Source: Streptomyces sp. Ru71 (GTDB lineage: Bacteria > Actinomycetota > Actinomycetes > Streptomycetales > Streptomycetaceae). Taken from it: DNA of 64,000 bases. The stretch covers positions 186,001-250,000 of the forward strand of contig NZ_PQSS01000002.1 in assembly GCF_002920535.1 (NCBI RefSeq), written 5' to 3'. The translations under genes and the position numbers were made by a program. Every line of letters starts with the position of its first letter. Positions within the stretch are counted from its first letter, which is position 1. Under the pieces are notes generated by a model that had not been told where the DNA came from, did not search any database, and worked only from the letters and a program-made list of their open reading frames with translations. Positions 39,190 through 49,000 of the stretch are shown in pieces.

Positions 39190-39230
39190 TGGGGGTACCC
39201 CCTGCTCCTTGGAGCTTGGGGGAGGTCACC
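39190..39230. repeat. dispersed stem-loop repeat (second copy)
   Basis: CCCCCTGCTCC-TT-GGAGCTTGGGGGAGG forms an imperfect hairpin and is the inverse of the element at 17772-17799, sharing the CCCCCTGCTC and AGCTTGGGGGAGG halves. It lies between rplY and the prs terminator. Confidence 0.6.
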
Positions 39231-39292
39231 CGGCCAACGAACGGCCTGCTACGAAGAGCGCGTCGATTACGGACCGCCGCACCACATGGATA

Positions 39293-39343
39293 CGGCCTCC
39301 CTCGCCGAGCAACTGCAGCAGTCTACTCGGCACAGGGAGGCCG
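39293..39343 (-). terminator. terminator of prs
   Basis: CGGCCTCCCT pairs with AGGGAGGCCG, and inside that GCCGAG pairs with CTCGGC, giving a long interrupted stem 59 bp past the prs stop. Confidence 0.7.
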
Positions 39344-39401
39344 CACCAAAAGGATCAACAGCCCAGGGCTGCAGAACCCTTACTGCACGTCCAGTGCACG
39401 C

Positions 39402-40382
39402 CTACTGCTCGTCGAACAGGCTCGTCACCGAACCGTCCTCGAACACCTCACGCACCGCCGACGCGATCGTCGGCGCGATCGACAGCACCGTGATCTTGTC
39501 CAGCTCACGGTTCAGCTCACCCGGCGTCGGCAGCGTGTTCGTGAACACGAACTCGCTGACCCGCGAGTTCTTCAGCCGGTCCGCGGCCGGACCCGACAGC
39601 ACACCGTGCGTCGCCGTCACGATGACGTCCTCCGCACCGTGCGCGAACAGCGCGTCCGCGGCGGCGCAGATCGTGCCACCCGTGTCGATCATGTCGTCCA
39701 CGAGCACACAGACCCGGCCCTTGACCTCACCCACGACCTCGTGGACGGTCACCTGGTTCGCCACGTCCTTGTCACGCCGCTTGTGCACGATCGCCAGCGG
39801 CGCACCCAGACGGTCGCACCACCGGTCCGCCACCCGCACCCGGCCCGCGTCCGGAGACACCACCGTCAGCTTCTCCCGGTCCACCTTCGCACCCACGTAG
39901 TCCGCCAGCAGCGGCAGCGCGAACAGGTGGTCGACGGGGCCGTCGAAGAAGCCCTGGATCTGGTCCGTGTGCAGATCCACGGTCAGGATGCGGTCCGCAC
40001 CCGCCGTCTTCATCAGATCCGCGATCAGACGCGCCGAGATCGGTTCACGACCCCGGTGCTTCTTGTCCTGCCGCGCGTAACCGTAGAACGGCACGATGAC
40101 CGTGATGGAGCGGGCCGACGCGCGCTTCAGCGCGTCGATCATGATCAGCTGCTCCATGATCCACTTGTTGATCGGAGCCGTGTGGCTCTGGATCAGGAAG
40201 CAGTCCGCACCACGAGCGGACTCCTGGTAACGGACATAGATCTCACCATTGGCGAAGTCGAAGGCCTTCGTCGGGACGACCCCGACACCCAGCTGCTGGG
40301 CGACCTCCTCGGCAAGCTCGGGGTGGGCGCGGCCGGAGAAGAACATCATCTTCTTCTCGCCGGTCGTCTTGATCCCGGTCAC
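39402..40382 (-). CDS. prs: ribose-phosphate pyrophosphokinase
   Basis: A 326-residue PRPP synthase, making PRPP from ribose-5-phosphate and ATP for nucleotide, His and Trp synthesis. Motifs: FFSGRAHPELAEEVA, NGEIYVRY, YARQDKKHRGREPIS (flexible loop), VDLHTDQIQGFF, and the PRPP-binding VCVLVDDMIDTGGTI. Downstream of glmU, the common bacterial glmU-prs pair. Confidence 0.96.
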   Translation of the reverse strand: MTGIKTTGEKKMMFFSGRAHPELAEEVAQQLGVGVVPTKAFDFANGEIYVRYQESARGADCFLIQSHTAPINKWIMEQLIMIDALKRASARSITVIVPFYGYARQDKKHRGREPISARLIADLMKTAGADRILTVDLHTDQIQGFFDGPVDHLFALPLLADYVGAKVDREKLTVVSPDAGRVRVADRWCDRLGAPLAIVHKRRDKDVANQVTVHEVVGEVKGRVCVLVDDMIDTGGTICAAADALFAHGAEDVIVTATHGVLSGPAADRLKNSRVSEFVFTNTLPTPGELNRELDKITVLSIAPTIASAVREVFEDGSVTSLFDEQ

Positions 40383-40521
40383 AGCACTGTCTCCTCAGAG
40401 GTGTTCTCAGCTGGGTGTCGAGAGACCTCGCCGCTGGGGCGCGGCGGCAGGCCGTCTCAGCTGGTGGGTGCGGGTGTGTGCACTTATCACGGTACGCCGT
40501 CTTCGACGCACCTGTTTCCGG

Positions 40522-41967
40522 TCAGTCCTCGTTGCCCGACTCCCGGGACGCCGCCTCGGCCGCCTTCGCCGCCGCGCTCCCGGGACGCTTGCGCGCCACC
40601 CAACCCTCGATATTCCGCTGCTGACCACGGGCCACGGCCAGCGAACCGGGCGGCACATCCTTGGTGATCACAGAGCCGGCAGCCGTGTAGGCACCGTCCC
40701 CGACCGTGACAGGCGCCACAAACATGTTGTCCGAACCGGTACGGCAGTGCGAGCCGATCGTCGTGTGGTGCTTCTTCTCACCGTCGTAGTTCACGAACAC
40801 GCTCGCGGCACCGATGTTCGAGTACTCGCCGATCGTCGCGTCACCGACGTAGGACAGGTGCGGAACCTTCGTCCCCTCGCCGATCTCGGCGTTCTTCGTC
40901 TCCACGTACGTACCGATCTTGCCCTTGCGGCCCAGCCGCGTCCCCGGCCGCAGATACGCGAACGGACCCACCGACGCCTCCGCGCCCACCTCGGCCCCGT
41001 CCGACACGGTGTTGTCCACCCGCGCCCCGGCGCCGACCCGCGTGTCCTTCAGCCGGCTGTTCGGACCCACCTCGGCGCCCTCCGCCAGGTGGGTGGCACC
41101 GGTCAGCTGCGTCCCCGGATGCACGACGACGTCCTGCTCGAAGGTCACCGTCACATCCACCCAGGTGGTCGCCGGGTCGATCACCGTGACGCCGGAGAGC
41201 ATCGCGGCCGTCAGCAGCCGCTCGTTCAGAATCCGCCGCGCCTCGGACAGCTGCACGCGGTTGTTGATCCCCGCGATCTCCCGGTGATCACCGGCCACCG
41301 ACGCGCCGACCCGGTGCCCGGCCTCGCGCAGGATGCCCAGCACATCGGTCAGGTACTCCTCACCCTGGCTGTTGTCCGTCCGCACCTTCTTCAGCGCGTC
41401 CGCCAGCAGCGCACCGTCGAACGCGAAGACCCCGGAGTTGATCTCCCGGATCTCCCGCTGCGTCTCGGAGGCGTCCTTGTGCTCCACGATCGCCGTCACC
41501 GCGCCGGAGTCGTCCCGCACGATCCGCCCGTACCCCGTCGCGTCCGGCACCTCGGCCGTCAGCACGGTCACGGCGTTGCCGTCCGCGGAGTGCGTCGCGG
41601 CCAGCGCGGTGAGGGTTTCGCCGGTCAGCAGCGGGGTGTCCCCGCACACGACCACGACGGTCCCGTCGACGGCCCCGCCCAGCTGCTCCAGCGCGATCCG
41701 CACGGCGTGCCCGGTGCCGTTCTGCTGCTCCTGCACGGCGGTGCGGACGCCGGGGTCGATCTCGTTCAGATGCGCGGTGACCTTCTCGCGCGCGTGCCCG
41801 ACGACGACGACCAGGTTCTCGGGGTCCAACTGACGGGCGGAGGCCAGCACATGGCCGACGAGGCTGCGACCGCAGATCTCGTGCAGCACCTTCGGTGTGG
41901 CCGACTTCATACGGGTGCCCTCACCCGCTGCGAGTACGACGACGGCTGCCGGGCGGATGACGCTCAC
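40522..41967 (-). CDS. glmU: bifunctional GlcNAc-1-phosphate uridylyltransferase / GlcN-1-phosphate acetyltransferase
   Basis: A 481-residue enzyme that makes UDP-GlcNAc for cell wall synthesis. The N-terminal pyrophosphorylase half has [13 protein letters not shown] and VCGDTPLL; the C-terminal half is a left-handed beta helix with hexapeptide repeats ending in [25 protein letters not shown] spacing (positions about 365-400) and acetyltransferase [10 protein letters not shown] Pro/Ala/Lys tail ends the protein. Start ATG at 41967. A tRNA gene lies upstream in the same direction. Confidence 0.96.
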   Translation of the reverse strand: MSVIRPAAVVVLAAGEGTRMKSATPKVLHEICGRSLVGHVLASARQLDPENLVVVVGHAREKVTAHLNEIDPGVRTAVQEQQNGTGHAVRIALEQLGGAVDGTVVVVCGDTPLLTGETLTALAATHSADGNAVTVLTAEVPDATGYGRIVRDDSGAVTAIVEHKDASETQREIREINSGVFAFDGALLADALKKVRTDNSQGEEYLTDVLGILREAGHRVGASVAGDHREIAGINNRVQLSEARRILNERLLTAAMLSGVTVIDPATTWVDVTVTFEQDVVVHPGTQLTGATHLAEGAEVGPNSRLKDTRVGAGARVDNTVSDGAEVGAEASVGPFAYLRPGTRLGRKGKIGTYVETKNAEIGEGTKVPHLSYVGDATIGEYSNIGAASVFVNYDGEKKHHTTIGSHCRTGSDNMFVAPVTVGDGAYTAAGSVITKDVPPGSLAVARGQQRNIEGWVARKRPGSAAAKAAEAASRESGNED

Positions 41968-42042
41968 GGGGGTGCCCTTCGGCTGGTGGTGGGGTGGGGG
42001 TGGACATCCGCAGGATACCGGGGTGTTTGGTGAGGGACATGA

Positions 42043-42074
42043 GAGTGGGCCCCGACAGTGCTGTCAGGGCCCGA
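42043..42074 (-). terminator. terminator after the tRNA gene
   Basis: On the minus strand GGGCCCTGACAG and CTGTCGGGGCCC form a stem whose one odd pair is a U-G wobble; on the plus strand the same position is a C-A mismatch, so the site is tuned for minus-strand RNA. Confidence 0.65.
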
Positions 42075-42097
42075 ACCCAGGTCTTGTGTGCTGAGAG

Positions 42098-42170
42098 CTC
42101 CCCCGCAAGGATTCGAACCTTGTCCTGCTGGTACCAAAAACCAGTGTGCTGCCAGTTACACCACGGGGGA
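42098..42170 (-). tRNA. tRNA-Gln (anticodon UUG)
   Basis: Reading the minus strand: acceptor TCCCCCG with CGGGGGA, D-arm with TGGTGTAACTGGCAGCA, anticodon stem CTGGT/ACCAG with loop TTTTGGT (anticodon TTG), and T-arm CAAGG-TTCGAAT-CCTTG. CCA is not encoded. All four stems pair. It decodes CAA, rare in this genome. Confidence 0.97.
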
Positions 42171-42359
42171 CAGCGCATCAGACCTTACCGGAGACGTGCC
42201 TGCCCCTGGGTGACGATTCCGTTCCACCAGCCCTCGATGCGGTTGCAGAGGTCGGCGCCGCGGGCCACGCCGATGACCAGGCAGCCGTGGCAGTCGTCGC
42301 CTCCGGTCCTGCTCGAAACTCGCCGGAAAACGCTCGGGGGGCGATCGTAGGCTGGGGGC

Positions 42360-43676
42360 ATGACCACGACGGGGGAAGACCACTCCGCGGCCGGGACCGG
42401 GCCGTGGTGGTGGGCGCGGTGGCGTTCCGCGGTGCTGGACTGGGGGCTCGCGGCCGTGTCCGCGGTGGAGTGTGCCGTGGAGGGCATTCCGTTCGCGCGG
42501 GATGCGGGGATTCCGGTTTCGGCGGGGGTCGTCTTCGGGTTCCTCGCCGGGGTCACCCTGCTGGTGCGCCGGCGGTGGCCGATCGCCGTCGTGCTGGTGT
42601 CGATCGCGGTCACGCCCGCCCAGATGGGGTTCCTGATGGGTGTGGTGGGGCTGTACACGCTCGCCGCCTCCGAGCTGCCGCGCAGGATCATCGCCTCCCT
42701 CGCCGGGATGTCGCTGGTGGCCATGCTGATCGTGACCTTGGTGCGGTTGCGGCAGGCCTCGGACACCGGGGACATGGAGGTCGGGGACTGGTTCGTGCCG
42801 TTCGCCTCGATCTCGATGGCGTTGGGGATGACGGCTCCGCCCGTGCTGCTGGGGCTGTACGTGGGGGCGCGGCGGCGGCTCATGGAGAGTCTGCGGGAAC
42901 GGGCCGATTCGCTGGAGCGGGAGCTTCAGTTGCTGGCGGAGCGGGCCGAGGAGCGCGCCGAGTGGGCGCGGAACGAGGAGCGGACGCGGATCGCGCGGGA
43001 GATGCATGACGTCGTCGCGCATCGGGTGAGTCTGATGGTGGTGCATGCGGCGGCGTTGCAGGCGGTCGCGCGGAAGGACCCCGAGAAGGCGGTGAGGAAT
43101 GCCGCGCTGGTGGGGGACATGGGGCGGCAGGCGTTGACGGAGTTGCGGGAGATGCTGGGGGTGCTGCGCAGTTCCGACGGTGGTGGGGGTGCCCGGAAGG
43201 AGTCCGTGCCGCTGGCTGCCGTGGGGGTGGCGGCCGCGGCCGCGGCGTCGCGGGCGGCCGGTGACGAGGCCGCGGTCGAGGGGCCGTGTCTGGCGGAGAT
43301 CGAGGAGCTGATCGGGCAGTCGGCGGCCGCGGGGATGGTGGTGGAGCTGTCGGTCGAGGGAGAGGCGCGCTCGTGTGGCGCGGAGGTGGAGGCGACGGCG
43401 TACCGGGTGGTGCAGGAGGCGCTGACGAACGTCCACAAGCATGCGGCGGGCGCGAAGACGCGGGTGCGTCTGGCGTACCGGGTGTCGGAGATCGCGATGC
43501 AGGTGGAGAACGGGCCGCCGCCGGAGGTGGGGTCGGCGTCGTCGGCGCGGTTGCCGTCGGGGGGCAATGGGCTGGTCGGCATGAAGGAGCGGGTGGTGGC
43601 GCTCGGTGGGGTGTTCGTGTCGGGGCCGACGGATGCGGGGGGTTTCCGGGTTTCGGCGGTGATTCCGGCGCCGTAG
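42360..43676 (+). CDS. orphan two-component sensor histidine kinase
   Basis: A 438-residue kinase of the HisKA_3 (NarX/DesK) group. N-terminal membrane part with about five hydrophobic segments (about 30-190), a coiled-coil linker (LERELQLLAERAEERAEWARNEE), the phospho-acceptor box REMHDVVAHRVS near 218, then the HATPase_c domain with N-box EALTNVHKHA and a G-box NGLVGMKERV. The usual response-regulator partner is not adjacent. It stands beside, and diverges from, the SUKH/deaminase cluster. Confidence 0.9.
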   Translation: MTTTGEDHSAAGTGPWWWARWRSAVLDWGLAAVSAVECAVEGIPFARDAGIPVSAGVVFGFLAGVTLLVRRRWPIAVVLVSIAVTPAQMGFLMGVVGLYTLAASELPRRIIASLAGMSLVAMLIVTLVRLRQASDTGDMEVGDWFVPFASISMALGMTAPPVLLGLYVGARRRLMESLRERADSLERELQLLAERAEERAEWARNEERTRIAREMHDVVAHRVSLMVVHAAALQAVARKDPEKAVRNAALVGDMGRQALTELREMLGVLRSSDGGGGARKESVPLAAVGVAAAAAASRAAGDEAAVEGPCLAEIEELIGQSAAAGMVVELSVEGEARSCGAEVEATAYRVVQEALTNVHKHAAGAKTRVRLAYRVSEIAMQVENGPPPEVGSASSARLPSGGNGLVGMKERVVALGGVFVSGPTDAGGFRVSAVIPAP

Positions 43677-43689
43677 GGCGTGCGGGGGG

Positions 43690-44184
43690 TCAGCCGGTGG
43701 TGAGGCGTACGGGCTGGGTGCCGGTGATGAGGGCGGTGAGGGCCTGGTCGATGCCGGGGCCGAGGTACCAGTCGCCGGTGTGGTCGAGGGCGTAGACGCG
43801 GCCGTCGGCGTCGATGGCGATGAGTGCCTGGGTGTCGGCTTCGGTGCCGAGGGGGGCGACGTCGGTGTCGAGGGCGCGGCCGAGGTCGGCCAGGGTGCGG
43901 GCCAGGTGCAGGCCGTGCAGGGGGTCGAGGTGGAGGGCGGTGGGGGCGATCTGGCGGCCGGCTCCGGTGGGGGCGACGGTGAGGCCGCCGAATTCGGCCC
44001 AGGCTTCGACGGCGGCGGGGAAGACGGTGTGGCGGTGGCCTGCGGGTGAGGTGTGTTCGCGCAGGGTGTCGGCCCAGGTCTCGGCTTGCTTGATGTCCCA
44101 GCGTCCGGGTTGCCAGCCGGCGGTGCGCAGGGCGGCGTCGACGGGGACGGGGAAGCGGGTGGTCGAGGTGCGGTCGGTGTGCAT
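43690..44184 (-). CDS. SUKH-3 family putative immunity protein
   Basis: A 164-residue protein with SUKH-3 traits: LRTAGWQPGR near 20, VFPAAVEAWAEFGGLTV, then HGLHLARTLADLGRALDTDVAPLG and a terminal ALDHTGDWYLGPGIDQALTAL. SUKH proteins are the immunity partners of nuclease and deaminase toxins. It is downstream of the deaminase-family gene by 37 bp, so the pair looks like toxin-immunity. No signal peptide. Confidence 0.82.
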   Translation of the reverse strand: MHTDRTSTTRFPVPVDAALRTAGWQPGRWDIKQAETWADTLREHTSPAGHRHTVFPAAVEAWAEFGGLTVAPTGAGRQIAPTALHLDPLHGLHLARTLADLGRALDTDVAPLGTEADTQALIAIDADGRVYALDHTGDWYLGPGIDQALTALITGTQPVRLTTG

Positions 44185-44221
44185 CTGCCCTGGTTCGTCG
44201 GTGTCTTGTGGGTGTGGGTGG

Positions 44222-44749
44222 TCAGTCGTCGCTGGTGGTGGGGTCGACGATGCGGACGCCGAAGTGGGCGCTGAGGGCGGTGCAGGCGCGGCAGGGGGTG
44301 GCGAAGGTGCCGTGCAGGGGGTCGCCGTCCTCGCGGATGCGGCGGGTGGTGAGTTTGGCGTGTTTGAGGGCTTTGCGGGCTTCGCCGTTGGTCATGGGTT
44401 TGCGGGCGGCGCGTTTGCTGCGGGCGGCGTCGGCGGTCGCGATGTGCCGTGAGATGAGGATGGTCTCGGCGCAGCGGCCGGTGAAGCGGTCGCGTTGGCC
44501 GCTGGTGAGGGTGTCGAGGAAGTCCTGGACGAGGGGGTGCAGGGCGGGCGGCTGGTCGCCGCGGGCGGCGGTGCCGGTGAGGGTGGCGCCGCGGACGGAG
44601 AGTGCGGCGGCGACGGTGGGGAGTATGCCGTCGCGGCGGTGGCGGAGGGTGGGCGGCTGAGCGGTGTCGGTGCTGCTCCAGCCGATGCGGGGGTCGCCGG
44701 TGGCTGCGCCGGTGTCCGGTCCCGTCTGCGTGGCGTTCATGATCGTCAT
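44222..44749 (-). CDS. YwqJ-like deaminase-family protein
   Basis: A 175-residue soluble protein of the YwqJ-related deaminase family: GRCAE near residue 91-95 (Cys-x-Glu) and TPCRACTAL near 151-159 (P-C-x-x-C) supply zinc ligands and the catalytic Glu; HGTF precedes. Such domains occur as toxins in polymorphic systems. No secretion domain is present. ATG at 44749 or 44740; both lie close to GGGAGG. Cotranscribed with SUKH-3. Confidence 0.78.
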   Translation of the reverse strand: MTIMNATQTGPDTGAATGDPRIGWSSTDTAQPPTLRHRRDGILPTVAAALSVRGATLTGTAARGDQPPALHPLVQDFLDTLTSGQRDRFTGRCAETILISRHIATADAARSKRAARKPMTNGEARKALKHAKLTTRRIREDGDPLHGTFATPCRACTALSAHFGVRIVDPTTSDD

Positions 44750-45070
44750 ACCCTCCCGAGCATCCCCCGAAGGACTCAGAGTGCCAAATGGTGTGCTGCG
44801 TGCGGAAGCTGGGTCGGGGTGACACGCCTGTGCCGGTGTGGGCTGTGACGGTGCGGTGACATGGGCGTGACGGCTGGTCACGGGAAGCGGAGGGGTGGGT
44901 GCCGGTGCGGGGCCGGTGCCGGTGACCGGGGCGGTCGTACCGCATAGGCTGTCGGCACCGCGATGGGCGCGGTCGGAGCGCCCAGGACCGTTGAGACAGT
45001 CGGATACGGGCCGTGGTGGGCCAAGGGTGGTCCCTGCGGGTCGTACAGAGTGCCGCAGGGGGCAACCGCC
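44750..45070. other. divergent intergenic region of the SUKH/deaminase cluster
   Basis: 321 bp without a gene. It contains GGTGCCGGTG repeats (about 44898-44922) and enough space for two divergent promoters, with TTGAGA at 44992 as a possible element, but no clear operator or hairpin. Confidence 0.4.
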
Positions 45071-46060
45071 ATGACGACAGGTCGGCTCGGGCAACAAGCC
45101 GCGCCGCCGAACGCGGCTTATGCCGGGCAGGTCGTGCACTTCCCGGATCCGGTTCGGGCCGCTCGTCATCCCAGGGGGGTGCGGGTGGACGAGCGTGGTT
45201 ACCCCGACTTCTCGCCCTATGCGCGTGCGGCTGTGGAGATCGCGGAGCCGCCGGAGGGCTTCGGTGTCGACGAGTTGCGGTTGACGGACTATGTGTCGGC
45301 GAACGCGGCGCTGTCGGCGAGCGGGCACGAGTTGTGGGACACGGTGCCGAGTGTGGCGACGCCGCACGGGTGGACGTGGCATCACGTGGTGGGTTCGCGC
45401 CGCCTTGAGCTGGTCCCGGTCGAGGTGAAGGCGTTGCTGCGGCATCACGGTGGCATCGCGACGTCGGCGGTGGACCAGGACAAGCGTGGTACGCGGCCGT
45501 TGCAGGAGACGCGGCCGGCGCATTTCGGGCTGCCGAAGTCGGGTGTGGCGGTGACGGAGGCGCAGGTGCAGGGGGTCGAGGAGGACCTCGGGTACCGGCT
45601 GCCGGGCGCGTACCGCTCGTTCCTCAAGGCTGCCGGTGGGTGTGCGCCGGTGGGGACCGCGCTGGACGCGGAGTTGGGGCTGCTGGTGGACCAGCCGTTC
45701 TTCACGGTGCGGGACGAGGCGGCGGTCAATGACCTGGTGTACGTCAACAAGTGTCTGCGGGACCATCTGACGAAGGACTATCTGGGCGTCGGTTTCGTCC
45801 AGGGCGGTCTGCTGGCCGTGAAGGTGAAGGGCGAGCGGATCGGTTCGGTGTGGTTCTGCGCGTACGACGACGCGCGGGACGTCGATCCGTCGTGGACGCC
45901 GGCGGAGCGCACGGAGCGGCTGCTGCTGCCGTGCGGGGAGGACTTCGACGCGTTCTTGTCGCGGCTCGCGGGATCTCCGCCGGAGTTGGAGACGGTGGCG
46001 AATCTGATGGTGGACGGCGGGTTCGCGCGTGCCGTTCCGGTTTCTTCCGCGGGGGAGTGA
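45071..46060 (+). CDS. WHH-type nuclease-like domain fused to SUKH-1 (SMI1/KNR4)
   Basis: A 329-residue cytoplasmic protein. Residues 80-130 hold GWTWHHV ... ELVP ... RHHGG, the pattern of HNH-superfamily WHH/LHH nucleases of polymorphic toxins. Residues 160-325 are a SMI1/KNR4 (SUKH-1) domain (VEEDLGYRLPGAYRSFLKAAGG; DYLGVGFVQGG; CGEDFDAFLSRL). The ATG at 45071 gives a compact N-terminus. Followed 7 bp later by the large deaminase/SUKH protein. A toxin-like and an immunity-like domain in one chain is unusual. Assignment of the nuclease part is by motif only. Confidence 0.75.
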   Translation: MTTGRLGQQAAPPNAAYAGQVVHFPDPVRAARHPRGVRVDERGYPDFSPYARAAVEIAEPPEGFGVDELRLTDYVSANAALSASGHELWDTVPSVATPHGWTWHHVVGSRRLELVPVEVKALLRHHGGIATSAVDQDKRGTRPLQETRPAHFGLPKSGVAVTEAQVQGVEEDLGYRLPGAYRSFLKAAGGCAPVGTALDAELGLLVDQPFFTVRDEAAVNDLVYVNKCLRDHLTKDYLGVGFVQGGLLAVKVKGERIGSVWFCAYDDARDVDPSWTPAERTERLLLPCGEDFDAFLSRLAGSPPELETVANLMVDGGFARAVPVSSAGE

Positions 46061-46067
46061 GTTCGCG

Positions 46068-49000
46068 ATGGTGACGTTCGCGCAGGCGCAGGAGCGTGCG
46101 GAAGAGTGGATCAACGGGGACGTTCCCGCGTACCAGCATCGTGAGGTGCGGGTGCGGGAGTTCGAGCTCGGGTTCGTGGTGTGGGGGGAGGACCGGGCGG
46201 ACGGGCCGCGCTCCGACGGGGGCGGGCAGCGGCTGGTGCTCGCGCGGGACAGCGGGGAGGCCACGTTGTGGCCGGCGCTGCCGGTGGGTGAGGTGATCCG
46301 CCGGTACGAGGAGGAGTACGGGCGCCCGGAGACGGCGGAGGAGCCGACGCCGGCCCCCGCGGCCCGGGTGGACCTGAACCAGACGTCGTTCCTGCTGACG
46401 CCGCCGGAGTGGCTGCAGGAGGCGGCGGACAAGCTGGGGATCCCGGATCGGCGGGGGGCCGGGGGTTCCGCGGACGCGGACGCCGGCGCCGGGCAGGCGG
46501 GGGGTGCCGCCGCGGCCGAGGGTGCCGGGCAGGCTGGGAGTGCCGTCGCAGCCGAGGGTGCCGGGCGGGCTGGGAGTGCCGTCGCGGCTGCCGGTGCCGG
46601 GGAGCTGCCGCAGACGCAGGCCGGTGTGCCGGCGCCGGGTGCCCGGGGGGCGTCGGACGGCTCGGCCGGGGGGACGGGTTCGGGTGCGGCCGGTTCAGCC
46701 GGTGCGGCCGGTGGGCCGGGCGCGGGGCAGGTCCCGGGTGCCGGGCAGGCGCCCGGTGCGCCGGTTGGCCCCGGTGCCGCGCAGGCGCCGAGTGCGCCGG
46801 TCGGGCCCGCTTCCTCGCAGGCGCCGAGCGCGCCGGCGGGGGCCACTCCGTGGGCCGGTACGGACACCAACGCCGATGCGGGCGAGGACCGTTCCGTGCC
46901 GTTGCCGGAGACGGTGTTCGCGCCGCCGCTGAGCGAGGCCGGCGAGGACCGGCCGCCGGTGTCGCTGCCGGATGCCAAGACCGCGCTGATGTCGGCCGGC
47001 AGCGCGCTTCCCCCGACGGCGGTCGCCCCGGCGATCCCCGAACCGGACGCGCCCGCGCCGGGCAGCACCCCGCCGCCGATGCCGGCGCCGGGCGGTACGC
47101 AGCCGCCACCTCCGGGTCCCGCGTCGTACGGCTACCCGCAGGGCCCCGGTGCTCCGGGCACGCCTCCGCCGGCCCCCGGCGCGCAGTCGTACGGCTATCC
47201 GCAGGGCGGGCAGACGCCTCCGCCTCCGCCGGCTCCCGGTGGGCAGTCCTACGGCTATCCGCAGGGTGGCCAGACGCCTCCGCCGCCCGCTGCGCCGTCG
47301 TACGGCTATCCGCAGGCTCCGGGGGCTCCCGGTGCTTCGGCGACGCCTCCGCCGGCCGCTCCCGGTGCGCCCGCGCAGCCGTCGGCGCCGTACTCCGGTG
47401 ACATCGCCGATGCCGCGACCAGCAAGGCGGCGCCGCCTCCGCGGCGTGGGCGGGGTGCGACCCCGCCGCCTCCGCCGGGGCGCCCCCCGGGGGCTCCGGG
47501 CGCGCGGGCGGGCGGTACGCCTGCGCCGCCGTCCGCGCCGGGCGGGTATGTGCCCACCCAACTCGTGTCCGCGCTGGGACCCGACGGCCCGGAGGGCCCG
47601 CAGCCGGCCCCGGCCGGTCCCGGCACGCCTCCGCCCGCTCCGGGCACCCCGGGTGCCACGCCTCCGGGCGGTGTCCACCACGCGGCGACGATGCTCGCCG
47701 ACCCGGGACGACCGGGGGCCCCGCAGCCTCCGGGTGCCCCGGGCACTCCGGGTGTCCCCGGTGCGCCGGGCACTCCGGGCGGTACGCCTCCCGGCGGTGT
47801 CCACCACGCCGCGACGATGCTCGCCGACCCCGGACGACCGGGCGCCCCCCAGCCTCCAGGCGCTCCGGGCGCTCCGGGTGCTCCGAGTGCCCCAGGTGTC
47901 CCGGGTGCTCCGGGTGCCCACCACTCGGCGGGTGGCGCGCGCGGTGCCGTGCACCATGCGGAGACCGTGCTGGCCGCGCCCCCCGTGGGCGGCCCCGGCG
48001 CTCCCGTGCCCCCGCCCGGTGCCCCGGGTGCCCCCGGCACACCGCCGCCGCCCCCCGGCGCCGTCCAGCAGATGCCGCCCGGGGCCGTGCCGCCCGGCGC
48101 GATGCCGCCTGGCGCCGTGCCCCCCGGGGCCATGCCCCCCGGTCCCGGCCAGCCGGCCCCCGGTTACCCGCAGCCGGTGGCCCCCGGTCAGCCGACCGTC
48201 GGCCCCGGTTACCAGGCCGTGCTGCGCTACCGCGCGCAGGACGGCTCGGAGCAGCAGCTGATCCGGCGTTCGGCGCCGGGCACGCCGCACCCGGAGTGGC
48301 AGATCTTCCACGAGCTGCGCGCCATGAACGTGCCGCCGGACCAGGTGCTGGAGCTGCACACCGAGCTGGAGTCGTGCGAGCTGCCGGGTGCGTACTGCGC
48401 GCGGATGATCCGGGAGCAGTGGCCGCAGGCGAGGATCACGTCGATCGCGCCGTACGGCACGGATCACGCGAGCCGTCAGCAGGGCATGCGGCAGCTGCTC
48501 GCCCATCAGGGTGAGTTGCACCAGGTCGCCGACGGCCCGGCGCGGCCGGCGCCGGTGCGGGCGCCGCTGCCGCCGGTGCAGCCGGTGCCGCCGATCCCGC
48601 CGGAGGGCATCGCGCAGGAGCTGGCGGGCGCGTTCGGGCCGGGGATCTTCCGGTTCGAGCAGCAGGCGGTGTCCCGGCAGGGGGTGCCGCCGATCGTGGC
48701 GCACTCGCTGGTGGTGGCGGGTCTGCCGGTGGACCTGGGTCCGTTCTTCTGGGCGCAGGCCCAGCCGGGGCGGCCGGTGCCGACGCTGGCGGAGCTGGCG
48801 GCCGAGCGCGGGGTGCAGCCGGCGCCGGACGCGGGCTCGTACCTGGTGATGGGCACCGACTTCGGCAGGGCGCTGTGTGTGCAGTACGGCACCGCGAACA
48901 TCGTGGCGGTGCCGGTGGAGGCGGGACCGGGCGGGGCTTCGGTGCCGCCGCAGTTCGTGAACACCGGGCTGCCGGAGTTCCAGCGGTGCCTGGCGCTGCT

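Noticed and set aside
42156..45065. Long antisense frame across the kinase, SUKH-3 and deaminase genes
   Set aside because: Its sequence is Arg/His/Pro repeats with no domain; the known families on the other frames explain the DNA.
47100..48180. CRISPR-like repeat array
   Set aside because: The repeats are in frame, encode Pro-rich peptide units and differ in length; no uniform spacers.
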